Assembly (NCBI GenBank): GCA_017515765.1
Contig: JAFWFF010000037.1
Location: 1-15,912 of the forward strand
From: Bacillota bacterium
GTDB taxonomy: Bacteria; Bacillota; Clostridia; Peptostreptococcales; Anaerovoracaceae
Direction of reading: 5' to 3'
DNA: 15,912 nt
The notes under the pieces are model-generated. The model had not been told where the DNA came from. It searched no databases and worked only from the letters and a program-made list of their open reading frames with translations. A program made the translations under genes and the position numbers. Positions 1 to 7,338 of the stretch are shown here, one piece after another (within the stretch, counting starts at the first letter, position 1; every line of letters begins with the position of its first letter).

Positions 1-1403
1 AGATACTGCGCCTGCTTTCGGTGAAGGGTGGCGTAGGTTCGATAATCGAATGGGGAGGCCCGGGGATCGCGCAGCTTTCGGTACCGGAGCGCGCGACCAT
101 AACCAATATGGGAACGGAGCTAGGCGCTACGACTTCCATCTTCCCGTCTGACGAGGTGACAAGGAAGTTCCTGGAGGCTGAGGGAAGAGGAGACGTTTTT
201 GTGCCTCTCACGAGCGACCCGGATGCGGTATACGATAAAACTCTTCATATCGACCTTTCAGAGCTTGAGCCGCTCATAGCCTGCCCGCACAGCCCGGATA
301 ATGTAGTGAAGGTGAGCGAGGTCGCGGGGACCAAGGTGGACCAGGTCTGCATCGGATCCTGCACCAACTCATCTCTTTACGATATGCTGAAGGTCGCGAA
401 ACTTCTGAAGGGAAAGGTCATAGACCCATCTGTAAGCCTTTCGGTATCGCCGGGATCCAAACAGGTCTTAAGGCAGCTCGCGGACTGCGGGGCGCTTTCT
501 GACATCATAGCTTCCGGCGCGCGCGTCCTGGAATGCGCCTGCGGCCCCTGCATCGGAATGGGCTTTTCTCCGAATTCGGGAGGCGTGAGCCTCAGGACCT
601 TCAACCGCAATTTCGAAGGACGTTCCGGGACAAGGGACGGCAAAGTATACCTCGTATCCCCGGAGACCGCCGTCGCGGCGGCACTTAAAGGCGTGATCAC
701 TGACCCGCGCGAGCTGGGCGAGGCGCCTTTGGTCGACATGCCGGAAAGTTTCACAGTTGACGACAGCGCGGTCATACCGCCTCTTCCGGCTGAGGAAGCA
801 GTGAAGACCGGGATCCTGCGGGGTCCGAACATCAAAGAATTCCCTGCAGGAGAGCCGCTTCCGGACAGGATTGCAGCCGAACTGATCCTTAAGGTTGGCG
901 ACAATATCACGACGGACCACATAATGCCCGCCGGATCGAAGATACTGCCTTACAGGTCCAACATACCTTATCTGTCGAAGTTCTGCTTCGGAGTATGCGA
1001 CGAAACGTTCCCCGAGCGCGCGAAAGCCGCAGGCAGGGGGATAGTGGTCGGCGGGAGCAACTACGGACAGGGAAGCTCCAGGGAGCACGCGGCCCTCGTG
1101 CCGCTCTACCTCGGGATCAAAGCGGTGGTCGCGAAGAGCTTCGCCAGGATCCACGCCGCGAACCTCATAAACGCGGGGATCCTGCCGCTCACGTTCGCGG
1201 ACGAGGCGGATTACGGCAGGATCGAGCAGGGCGACATACTGGATCTGGAATGCACTGAGGAGATGCTCCGGAACGGGACCGCTGTCCTTAAGGACATTAC
1301 CTGCGGCTCTGAGATCGCGCTGAACGCAGACCTTACGGACCGCCAGCTCGGGATACTCAGGGCAGGCGGACTGCTTAGATACGTTGCCAGGGAAAGGCAG
1401 TAA
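1..1403 (+). CDS. Aconitate hydratase (5' end missing)
   Basis: This is the C-terminal part of an aconitase, which isomerises citrate to isocitrate through a 4Fe-4S cluster in the cytosol. The open frame runs in from the left edge (first full codon at base 3), so the GTG at 21 is not the start. About 467 residues are visible; the short bacterial aconitases are about 640, so roughly a quarter is missing. The three cluster cysteines are present: one in the SCTN motif (codon 360-362) and two in CGPC (540-542 and 549-551). A linker leads to the swivelling domain, where the GSSREHA motif near base 1070-1090 supplies the catalytic serine and substrate-binding arginine. The layout (catalytic domains first, swivel domain last) fits the short aconitase type rather than a separate isopropylmalate isomerase large subunit. 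It lies 16 bases upstream of an isocitrate dehydrogenase gene, which supports aconitase over homoaconitase. Family assignment is sure; the exact subfamily is inferred. Confidence 0.93.
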   Translation, partial: ILRLLSVKGGVGSIIEWGGPGIAQLSVPERATITNMGTELGATTSIFPSDEVTRKFLEAEGRGDVFVPLTSDPDAVYDKTLHIDLSELEPLIACPHSPDNVVKVSEVAGTKVDQVCIGSCTNSSLYDMLKVAKLLKGKVIDPSVSLSVSPGSKQVLRQLADCGALSDIIASGARVLECACGPCIGMGFSPNSGGVSLRTFNRNFEGRSGTRDGKVYLVSPETAVAAALKGVITDPRELGEAPLVDMPESFTVDDSAVIPPLPAEEAVKTGILRGPNIKEFPAGEPLPDRIAAELILKVGDNITTDHIMPAGSKILPYRSNIPYLSKFCFGVCDETFPERAKAAGRGIVVGGSNYGQGSSREHAALVPLYLGIKAVVAKSFARIHAANLINAGILPLTFADEADYGRIEQGDILDLECTEEMLRNGTAVLKDITCGSEIALNADLTDRQLGILRAGGLLRYVARERQ

Positions 1404-1419
1404 GGGGAAAGACAGAAAG

Positions 1420-2592
1420 ATGAAGATAAACGAGACCGACAGGGAAAGATATATTGAGGCCGCATGCGACTCCTTCAGAAAGCTTATCGGGGAACAGCTC
1501 GACAGGCAGGAGAGGATGGAGGAGAGTTCGGAGCGCAAGGACTTCGCGTCTCTCGAAAAGATAGTGATAGGCGTCTGCCCCGGGGACGGGATCGGCCCGG
1601 CGATCACGGGAGAGGCCTTAAGAGTGCTTAAGAAGCTGATGGCTGAGGAGCTCTTATCCGGAAGGATCGGGCTCCGCATGATCGAAGGCCTCACCATAGA
1701 AAACCGTGAGAGAACGGGAAAGTCCGTGCCCGACGACGTTCTGGCCGCGATCAAAGCCTGCGACGTGCTTCTCAAGGGGCCGACGACCACTCCGAAGGGA
1801 GGGACGATGGAGAGCGCCAACGTGACTCTCAGGAGAGAACTGGATCTGTTCGCGAACGTCATGCCTGTTAGCATCCCGGAGGAAGGGATAGACTGGACCT
1901 TCTTCCGCGAGAACACCGAGGGGGAATACGTCCTCGGCAGCAAAGGCGTTGAGATCCCCGGAAAGCTCGCGATGGACTTCAAGGTGACCACCAAAGCGGG
2001 GACCGAGCGGATAGCGAGGGCCGCCTTTGATCACGCTGCGAAGAACGGCAAGACCAGAGTGGCTATCGTCACCAAAGCCAACATAATGAAGAAGACCGAC
2101 GGCAGCTTCTCAGAGATCTGCCACAGGGTCGCGGAGGATTATCCGGGCATAGAGGCCGAAGACTACTACATTGACATCATGACCGCCAACCTGGTCAAAA
2201 AGCCCTCCAGGAGCCGTTTTCAGGTCTTCCTGCTGCCCAATCTCTACGGAGACATCCTGACCGACGAAGCAGCGGAGATCCAGGGCGGCGTGGGAACTGC
2301 CGGAAGCGCGAACATCGGCGACCGTTACGCGATGTTCGAGGCGATCCACGGCACAGCGCTCCGGATGGTCGAGGAAGGCCGCGATAAGTACGCAGATCCC
2401 ACGAGCATGTTCAAAGCTTCCGAACTCATGCTCAGGCATATCGGATACGCGGAGAAGGCGGACAGGCTCGCAGGCGCGGTGAAAGCCGCATCGGATACCG
2501 CGGAGAACGATCCCAAGTACAAGGTCACAGGCCGTCCGGAAGGGGCGACCGGAGCCGCTTTCGCTGATCTCGTAATGAGCTTTCTGGGCTGA
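1420..2592 (+). CDS. Isocitrate dehydrogenase (isocitrate/isopropylmalate dehydrogenase family)
   Basis: A 390-residue member of the beta-decarboxylating dehydrogenases that turns isocitrate into 2-oxoglutarate and CO2. The nucleotide-site start GDGIGP is at residues 55-60. The substrate loop SxNxxLRxxLDL (Ser132, Asn134, Arg138) is the isocitrate type; isopropylmalate dehydrogenases have a different residue pattern here. ENTEGEY (Tyr170), VTKAN (Lys219) and the metal aspartates in GDILTDE (Asp278, Asp282) complete the active site. HGTA at 310-313 is followed by a non-E. coli-like sequence without the Lys-Tyr pair of the NADP enzyme, so NAD use is more likely; that is inference. A charged helical extension of about 45 residues precedes the core. 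The ATG at 1420 was chosen because an in-frame TTG at 1384 lies inside the aconitase gene and the purine-rich AGGGGAAAG precedes 1420. It is co-transcribed with aconitase and probably serves glutamate synthesis. Confidence 0.92.
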   Translation: MKINETDRERYIEAACDSFRKLIGEQLDRQERMEESSERKDFASLEKIVIGVCPGDGIGPAITGEALRVLKKLMAEELLSGRIGLRMIEGLTIENRERTGKSVPDDVLAAIKACDVLLKGPTTTPKGGTMESANVTLRRELDLFANVMPVSIPEEGIDWTFFRENTEGEYVLGSKGVEIPGKLAMDFKVTTKAGTERIARAAFDHAAKNGKTRVAIVTKANIMKKTDGSFSEICHRVAEDYPGIEAEDYYIDIMTANLVKKPSRSRFQVFLLPNLYGDILTDEAAEIQGGVGTAGSANIGDRYAMFEAIHGTALRMVEEGRDKYADPTSMFKASELMLRHIGYAEKADRLAGAVKAASDTAENDPKYKVTGRPEGATGAAFADLVMSFLG

Positions 2593-2606
2593 GAAAGGAA
2601 AGAAAA

Positions 2607-4235
2607 ATGATACCGGATTTTGATCCTCTGGGGCAAAGATACCCGTCCGCAAGGCTCCCGGTGTACGCGAGAAACGGGATGGTGAACTGTTCCAACCCGC
2701 AGGCGGCAGCTGCAGGGCTTGAGGCGCTGAGGCAGGGCGGAAACGCTGTGGACGCCGCGGTCGCCGCCGCTTCCTGCCTTACTGTGACGGAACCCACGGC
2801 GAACGGCATAGGAGGCGACGCCTTTGCCATAGTCTGGATCGAGAAGGAGAAGCGCCTCTACGGCCTGAACGCGAGCGGGCCTGCGCCTCGGCTGGCGTCG
2901 ATCGGGCGCCTCAGGGCAGACGGAAAGGACGAAGAGGGCAAGATGCCCCGCTTCGGCTGGACTCCTGTTACGGTTCCCGGAGCACCCAAAGCCTGGGCCG
3001 CGCTGGTAAAGCGCTTCGGAAAGCGCACCCTCGCGGAGGATCTGGCTCCCGCGGTGAGATATGCCAGGGAAGGATACCCGTGCTCCGCAAACCTCGGACT
3101 GATGTGGCAGCGCGCTTACGACGCTTATAAGCCGCGCAGGGACGATCCCGCTTTCACGGCGTGGTTCGGGACATTTGCCCCGGACGGACGCGGTCCGCGG
3201 GCGGGCGAGATGATATATCTTCCCGGTCACGCCGAAACGCTCGAGGCGATCGGAGAAACAGACGCTGCGGCGTTCTACAGCGGCGGGCTCGCGGAGAAGA
3301 TCGATGAACAAAGCCGCCTGTTCGGCGGCTATCTCCGCGCGGAGGACCTCGAAGCCTTCGAGCCGGAGTGGGTAGAGCCCATAAGCGTGAACTACCGCGG
3401 ATACGACGTTTTTGAGATACCGCCCAACGGGCAGGGAATAGTCGCGCTTATGGCCCTGAACATCCTGAAGGAGTTTGAACTTACGGAGGAAGAGACTGCT
3501 GAGACCTGCCACCGAAAGATAGAGGCGGTCAAGATGGCTTTCGCCGACGCGTTCGCTACGGTGACGGATCCGCGCCATGCCGGAACCGACTTCAGCCTCT
3601 ATCTCGACCCGGCCTACGGCGCCGCGAGAGCAAAGGAGATGACCGGACGCGCGCAGGACTACGGCCCCTGCGATCCTCCGAAGTCAGGGACGGTATATCT
3701 GGCATGCGGGGACGGAGAAGGCAATCTGGTCTCCTTCATACAGTCGAATTACAACGGTTTCGGCTCCGGGATCGTGATCGGCGGGACAGGCATAGCGCTC
3801 CAGAACAGGGGGGCGGACTTCTCACTCGATCCGGGACACGTGAACTGCCTGAAGCCCGGAAAGCGCACTTACCACACCATCATACCCGGTTTCCTCATGA
3901 AGGACGGAAAGCCTGTCGGGCCGTTCGGGGTAATGGGAGGGTATATGCAGCCCCAGGGCCACGTACAGGTGGTGACGGATCTTATCGACAGGAGGCTGGG
4001 CCCCCAGCAGTCGCTGGACGCGCCTCGCTGGCAGTGGATGAGGGACGGCAGGGTCGCCGTGGAGAAAAGCTTTGATCAGGACATCACGGACGCGCTGCAC
4101 CGGATGGGCCATGAAGTGTTCATAGAGCAGAACGCCGCGCCGTTCGGAAGAGGGCAGATCATATTCAGACTGGAGAACGGCGTGCTCGTCGGGGGTACAG
4201 AACCCCGCACCGACAGCAGCATAGCCTGCTGTTGA
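2607..4235 (+). CDS. Gamma-glutamyltransferase-like Ntn hydrolase, cytosolic (YwrD type)
   Basis: A 542-residue protein of the gamma-glutamyltranspeptidase family. Members are made as inactive precursors that cut themselves in front of a threonine, which then attacks gamma-glutamyl bonds (glutathione or other gamma-glutamyl compounds). The N-terminal family block with GGNAVDAAVAAA and the IGGDAF motif is clear. The candidate nucleophile is Thr362 in a GTVYL context, giving predicted subunits of about 361 and 181 residues. The C-terminal part has the expected Gly-rich GPFGVMGGYMQPQGH region. No signal peptide is visible, unlike the periplasmic E. coli enzyme, so it should act inside the cell, as is assumed for the YwrD-like branch. 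Substrate is unknown; acylase-type activities exist in this superfamily. Start ATG follows an AGGAAAG ribosome site. The gene begins 14 bases after the isocitrate dehydrogenase stop and ends just before a terminator, so it is the last gene of this unit. Confidence 0.9.
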   Translation: MIPDFDPLGQRYPSARLPVYARNGMVNCSNPQAAAAGLEALRQGGNAVDAAVAAASCLTVTEPTANGIGGDAFAIVWIEKEKRLYGLNASGPAPRLASIGRLRADGKDEEGKMPRFGWTPVTVPGAPKAWAALVKRFGKRTLAEDLAPAVRYAREGYPCSANLGLMWQRAYDAYKPRRDDPAFTAWFGTFAPDGRGPRAGEMIYLPGHAETLEAIGETDAAAFYSGGLAEKIDEQSRLFGGYLRAEDLEAFEPEWVEPISVNYRGYDVFEIPPNGQGIVALMALNILKEFELTEEETAETCHRKIEAVKMAFADAFATVTDPRHAGTDFSLYLDPAYGAARAKEMTGRAQDYGPCDPPKSGTVYLACGDGEGNLVSFIQSNYNGFGSGIVIGGTGIALQNRGADFSLDPGHVNCLKPGKRTYHTIIPGFLMKDGKPVGPFGVMGGYMQPQGHVQVVTDLIDRRLGPQQSLDAPRWQWMRDGRVAVEKSFDQDITDALHRMGHEVFIEQNAAPFGRGQIIFRLENGVLVGGTEPRTDSSIACC

Positions 4236-4246
4236 TCCGATTAGAG

Positions 4247-4280
4247 AAAAGGCTTTGTGTTGAACCGCGGAGCCTTTTTT
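4247..4280 (+). terminator. Intrinsic terminator after the aconitase-IDH-GGT unit
   Basis: A 13-bp stem pairs 4247-4259 with 4266-4278 around the six-base loop TTGAAC. AAAAGGCT pairs with AGCCTTTT; the inner stem uses some G-U pairs. It ends in a run of six T. It lies 11 bases after the stop at 4235. Confidence 0.85.
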
Positions 4281-4288
4281 GATAAAAT
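4260..4288 (+). promoter_or_regulatory. Possible sigma-A promoter overlapping the terminator
   Basis: TTGAAC (4260-4265) and TAAAAT (4283-4288) are spaced by exactly 17 bases and would start transcription near 4295, upstream of the lipid kinase gene. The -35 box is the loop of the terminator hairpin. Matches to consensus are 4/6 and 5/6. This is a pattern call only. Confidence 0.4.
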
Positions 4289-4328
4289 TGTTTGGGAAGT
4301 ATCATTGAGAATGAGCACTGGAGTGAAG

Positions 4329-5279
4329 ATGAAGCATTATTTCTTTGTAAATCCGGCGGCGGGGAACGGTAAGGGCGTAGACGCGCTGATCGCGGCTATC
4401 GACGCGGCGTTTTCCGGCCGTGAGGGATGTGAATACAGCATAAAGCTGACCGATTCCGTCGGGGCTGCAGAGCGCGATTCACGCGATATCGCGTCAAAGC
4501 TCGCGAATGGAGAAGAGGCGAGGTTCTACGCGTGCGGCGGAGACGGTACCATGAACGAGGTGGCGAACGGGATCATCGGATGGCCCGGCGCCTCGCTGGG
4601 AGTCATCCCCATAGGCACGGGAAACGATACGGTGCGCAATTTCCCGCAGGCCGGAGACTTTATGGACGTGAAAGCGCAGATCGAGGGAGAAGCGGTCCCG
4701 ATCGACGCGATGAAGTATGAAGGCTTCGTCGACGGGAAGCAGCAGTCCAGGTACTGCATCAATATGTTCAACATCGGCTTCGACTGCAACGTGGTGGAAC
4801 TCACCGGAAGGCTCAAGCAAAAGCCTTTGATCAGCGGTTCCGCGGCGTATCTCATGGCGGTGTTCGGCGTCCTCGCGAAGAAGAAGGGGACCAGCCTTAC
4901 GATAACCGACTCGGGCAGCCTCTGGTGGGAAGGCCCGATGCTCCTCTGCAGCATCAGCAACGGTTCTTACTGCGGAGGGGGGATATACTCGTCGCCGCAG
5001 GCCATGATCGACGACGGATTATTTGATATCTGCGTCATCAATGACGTGTCGAGGCTCAGGTTCATTCAGGCATTCCCGAAATACAAGAACGGGACGCATC
5101 TTGACATGAAGGGCGCCGACGAGATCCTGGACGTCAGGAAATGCACGGATGTGACGATATTGCCCTACGGGATGAAAGACCTTTTCATCTGCGTGGACGG
5201 AGAGATACAGCTTACGACGGGGATCCGGATCACCATGTGCCACGAGGCTCTGAACTTCGTGATCCCGAAGAAATACTGA
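4329..5279 (+). CDS. Diacylglycerol kinase family lipid kinase (YegS/BmrU/DagK type)
   Basis: A 316-residue soluble lipid kinase of the DAGK catalytic family, which phosphorylates diacylglycerol or a related lipid at the inner membrane face using ATP; in Gram-positives the usual role is recycling diacylglycerol into phospholipid synthesis. Family marks are FVNPAAGNGKG at the N-terminus, the nucleotide-binding GGDGT (residues 70-74), PIGTGND (94-100) and the C-terminal beta-sandwich with GGGIYSSPQAMIDDGLFD and ICVDGE. Length matches the family. The start at 4329 is favoured by GGAGTG seven bases upstream; an earlier ATG at 4311 and a GTG at 4257 (inside the terminator stem) lack a ribosome site. 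A DUF3842 gene follows after 17 bases. Which lipid it uses cannot be read from sequence. Confidence 0.92.
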   Translation: MKHYFFVNPAAGNGKGVDALIAAIDAAFSGREGCEYSIKLTDSVGAAERDSRDIASKLANGEEARFYACGGDGTMNEVANGIIGWPGASLGVIPIGTGNDTVRNFPQAGDFMDVKAQIEGEAVPIDAMKYEGFVDGKQQSRYCINMFNIGFDCNVVELTGRLKQKPLISGSAAYLMAVFGVLAKKKGTSLTITDSGSLWWEGPMLLCSISNGSYCGGGIYSSPQAMIDDGLFDICVINDVSRLRFIQAFPKYKNGTHLDMKGADEILDVRKCTDVTILPYGMKDLFICVDGEIQLTTGIRITMCHEALNFVIPKKY

Positions 5280-5296
5280 AGAAGGGCGGGGGAGAT

Positions 5297-5707
5297 ATGA
5301 ACATTCTTGTTATAGACGGACAGGGCGGAGGCCTCGGAAAACTTCTGGTCTCCGGGATCAAAGCCGCGATACCGCAGGCGGACGTGACCTGCGTCGGCAC
5401 CAACAGCATAGCTACCGCCGCAATGATAAAAGCCGGGGCGGACCGCGGCGCGACGGGAGAAAACGCGGCTGTCGTGTGTTCCCGCACAGCCGACGTTATA
5501 GTGGGTCCCTGCGGCATAGTGATAGCAGACGCGCTTCTCGGGGAGATCACTCCGAAGATGGCGGTCGCGGTCGGGCAGAGCCGGGCAAAGCGCCTGCTCA
5601 TTCCGCTCGACCTTTGCGACAACATAGTTGTCGGCGCCGGCGCCAGGCCGATGTCGGCCCTGGTAGAGGAAGCAGTGAAGAAACTGGCTGAAATGTCAAA
5701 AGAATAG
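5297..5707 (+). CDS. DUF3842 family protein
   Basis: A 136-residue protein of a family found mainly in Clostridia and with no settled function. It starts with a beta strand and a glycine-rich turn (VIDGQGGGLGK, residues 4-14) that resembles a Rossmann-type nucleotide-binding loop. Further conserved-looking blocks are VGTNSIATAAMIKAGADRGATGENA and GPCGIVIADALLGEIT. No signal peptide or membrane segment is visible, so it should be cytosolic. The start has a very strong site (GGGGGAG) and lies 17 bases after the lipid kinase stop, so the two are probably co-transcribed; this pairing does not reveal a shared task. The gene ends two bases before a perfect terminator stem. Family recognition is from memory of its motifs. 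Confidence 0.85.
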   Translation: MNILVIDGQGGGLGKLLVSGIKAAIPQADVTCVGTNSIATAAMIKAGADRGATGENAAVVCSRTADVIVGPCGIVIADALLGEITPKMAVAVGQSRAKRLLIPLDLCDNIVVGAGARPMSALVEEAVKKLAEMSKE

Positions 5708-5708
5708 C

Positions 5709-5738
5709 AAAACGGCGGGCACCGCAGCCCGCCGTTTT
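5709..5738. terminator. Bidirectional intrinsic terminator
   Basis: A perfect 12-bp stem (5709-5720 with 5727-5738, AAAACGGCGGGC and its complement) closes a six-base loop. A-rich and T-rich flanks let it end transcription of the DUF3842 gene on + and of the C_GCAxxG_C_C gene (stop at 5744) on -. Confidence 0.88.
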
Positions 5739-5743
5739 CTTTG

Positions 5744-6151
5744 TTACTCTATTATCCCTTTGTCTTTAAGGATCTTTTCGACCAGCGCCACACTCTCGTA
5801 GACCAGGCCGTCGCAGTGCTGTTTCTTGGGGTTGCCGGCTTCCTCGTTCATCCTGAGGAAGTCTCTGCAGTCGGAGCATTCGGAGTGGTTCTCGGCGATC
5901 GTGCGGAAGAAAAATTCCGCGGTCTCCGCGTCATCGGCGCCTAGAAGGCCAAGTGCCATGAGCCCGCCGGTTATGACTCCGCATGTGGAGCCGCACTTCA
6001 TGCCGCCTCCGAAGTTTACGGCGACCTTGTAAAGAGTGTCCGCGTCCATGTCAAGCAGGCTTCCGAACGACATCAGCACGCTCTGCGCGCAGTTGTGATG
6101 CGGGACTTCTATGGCGCGGAGTTCTTCCGCCTTTTCGAGATATTTGCTCAT
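5744..6151 (-). CDS. C_GCAxxG_C_C family (putative redox-active) protein
   Basis: A 135-residue cysteine-rich protein of the family named for its conserved cysteine pattern, common in anaerobes and suspected to be redox active; no reaction is established. Six cysteines are seen: Cys21 in NCAQSV, Cys53 and Cys57 in GGMKCGSTCGVITGG, Cys92 and Cys95 in ECSDC, and Cys113 near the C-terminus. The Gly-rich segment around residues 48-70 is the best-conserved part of the family. There is no signal peptide; it should be cytosolic. The start is supported by AAAGGA about ten bases upstream. It is a single gene, divergent from the radical-SAM-like gene, and shares the terminator at 5709-5738 with its convergent neighbour. 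Confidence 0.87.
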   Translation of the reverse strand: MSKYLEKAEELRAIEVPHHNCAQSVLMSFGSLLDMDADTLYKVAVNFGGGMKCGSTCGVITGGLMALGLLGADDAETAEFFFRTIAENHSECSDCRDFLRMNEEAGNPKKQHCDGLVYESVALVEKILKDKGIIE

Positions 6152-6202
6152 ATATCAGTTCCTTTCTGTCAATACGGTATGCGCTTTGGTGGTTTTGATG
6201 AT

Positions 6203-6208
6203 ATTATA
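6203..6208 (-). promoter_or_regulatory. Candidate -10 box in the divergent intergenic region
   Basis: On the minus strand an exact TATAAT lies about 50 bases upstream of the start at 6151; its -35 region is poor. The 98-base gap between the divergent genes must also carry the promoter for the + strand unit, for which I see only a weak TTGGTG-17-TACCAT arrangement. Confidence 0.4.
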
Positions 6209-6249
6209 TACCATAGGTCAACAAATTGGACAGAAATTGGAGGTCATAC

Positions 6250-7305
6250 ATGGCAAACGGTTTTCTGCACGCAGCGGAACGCAAAACCATAAAGGCAGTC
6301 CTGGATTCGCAGCTGAACAAAGCGGCTTCGCAGGATCCGTCGGAGGTCCTGGCCACCATCTCCGGACTGATCGACAGATTCGGGGGATCGAACAGGACCG
6401 CGACGATGGAGACTATCAAAGCCTCCCTGCGCGACAAGGACAGCAAGTGGTCCAGGTTCCTTATACGCATGCTCAGAAACTCAGACAGGAACGTGCTCTC
6501 AATGTTCCTTATGAACGCGGGTTACGAGGGCGCCTACAGCGGCGGCAAGACCGCGAAGGAACTCGAGGCAAAGTACGGAGTCGACGTCCCCAGAGTCGTG
6601 CTCATGGATCCGGAAGGGCTGAGCTATGAGCTGATGGACAGGGTGATCGGCCAGGCCGAGGATATAGGCATCCACATAATCATCTTCATGGGGAAGGAGC
6701 CTCTGTCTAAGGAGGACGAGCTTATGAGGCTCGCGAGGTCGCATGCCGATACCGCTTTCCACGCCTTCACCGGCGGATACATGGTCGACGAGTCATTCTG
6801 CAGGGAATTGCTCAGCGTGAGGAATTTCCTCGTGTCGGTCGAGCCCTCCGCCATCAAAGCGATGGATCTTCTACATGACGCGGGCATTCCGTTCGGAGCG
6901 GCAGTGCTTTACGACGGCGACAACTTCCAGCAGATGACGTCGGACGGATTTTTTGATTATCTGATAAGCAGGGGATGCTTCTTCGCGTGGTTCCTAAGGG
7001 ATCTCCCCTGGAATACCCCGGAACAGAACGGGAAACCGCTGACCGCGGAGCAGAGGCAGTATGTTGCCGCGAAGCTCAGGCAGATAAGGGGGACTTACAG
7101 CGACAAAGACATCTTCGCCGTGGATATCCTGGATCTAGGCGAGATCTACACAGGTAAGAGATCCGGAGGCAAGGGCTACTGCCACATCGACGGTGCAGGC
7201 GACGTCGGGCTGTTCGGGCTGTCGCACAGGACCGGGGCGAACGTCAAACAAAAAAGCCTGTGGGACTGCATACTCATGTGTTACAATAATATGGCAGATT
7301 TGTAA
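6250..7305 (+). CDS. Radical SAM-fold pseudoenzyme lacking all Fe-S cysteine motifs
   Basis: A 351-residue intact frame that follows, block by block, a Clostridia radical SAM family with motifs such as MDPTSACNLxCTGCWA, TGGEPL, NFVPAISVEG, AMDxLKExxLPFG, TPEQR, GGCIAGGRxYLHINANGDVEPC. Here the equivalents are MDPEG (119-123) running straight into LSYELMD, MGKEPL (147-152), FTGGYMVDE (173-181), VSVEPS then AIKAMDLLHDAGIPFG, TAEQRQY, and SGGKGYCHIDGAGDVGLF (305-322). The segment that would hold CxxxCxxC is missing, the SAM-binding GGE is changed to GKE, the segment after the SVEG motif is shortened, and both later cysteines (GGC and EPC) are gone. The protein therefore should not bind the radical SAM cluster. 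The helical N-terminal domain (residues 1-110) is kept. Start ATG has GGAGG seven bases upstream; an earlier TTG at 6226 has none. A PPOX protein gene follows after 33 bases. Function is unknown; a scaffold or regulatory role is inference. Confidence 0.85.
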   Translation: MANGFLHAAERKTIKAVLDSQLNKAASQDPSEVLATISGLIDRFGGSNRTATMETIKASLRDKDSKWSRFLIRMLRNSDRNVLSMFLMNAGYEGAYSGGKTAKELEAKYGVDVPRVVLMDPEGLSYELMDRVIGQAEDIGIHIIIFMGKEPLSKEDELMRLARSHADTAFHAFTGGYMVDESFCRELLSVRNFLVSVEPSAIKAMDLLHDAGIPFGAAVLYDGDNFQQMTSDGFFDYLISRGCFFAWFLRDLPWNTPEQNGKPLTAEQRQYVAAKLRQIRGTYSDKDIFAVDILDLGEIYTGKRSGGKGYCHIDGAGDVGLFGLSHRTGANVKQKSLWDCILMCYNNMADL

Positions 7306-7311
7306 TTGAAA

Positions 7312-7326
7312 GACCCGTCCCGGGTC
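7312..7326 (+). other. Small hairpin in front of the PPOX gene
   Basis: GACCCG and CGGGTC pair around the loop TCC, six bases after the stop at 7305 and just before the GGGAGGA ribosome site at about 7328-7334. There is no T tract, so it is not a terminator. It could affect translation or mRNA stability. Confidence 0.4.
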
Positions 7327-7338
7327 AGGGAGGATAAT

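Noticed and set aside
468..1994. A 508-codon open frame on the minus strand opposite aconitase and isocitrate dehydrogenase
   Set aside because: Its translation has no family pattern and it lies antisense to two genes with intact catalytic motifs; long antisense frames are expected at this GC content.
2325..3578. A 417-codon minus-strand frame opposite the gamma-glutamyltransferase-like gene
   Set aside because: Shadow frame: low-complexity Arg/Ser/Pro-rich translation and overlaps a clear gene.
6223..6241. Direct repeat AAATTGGA, two copies 11 bases apart, before the radical-SAM-like gene
   Set aside because: Very short, AT-rich, and the second copy runs into the ribosome binding site; chance is likely.
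6250..7305. Frameshift or sequencing error as the cause of the missing radical SAM cysteines
   Set aside because: The frame stays in register with family blocks on both sides of each loss, so the changes are in-frame deletions and substitutions.
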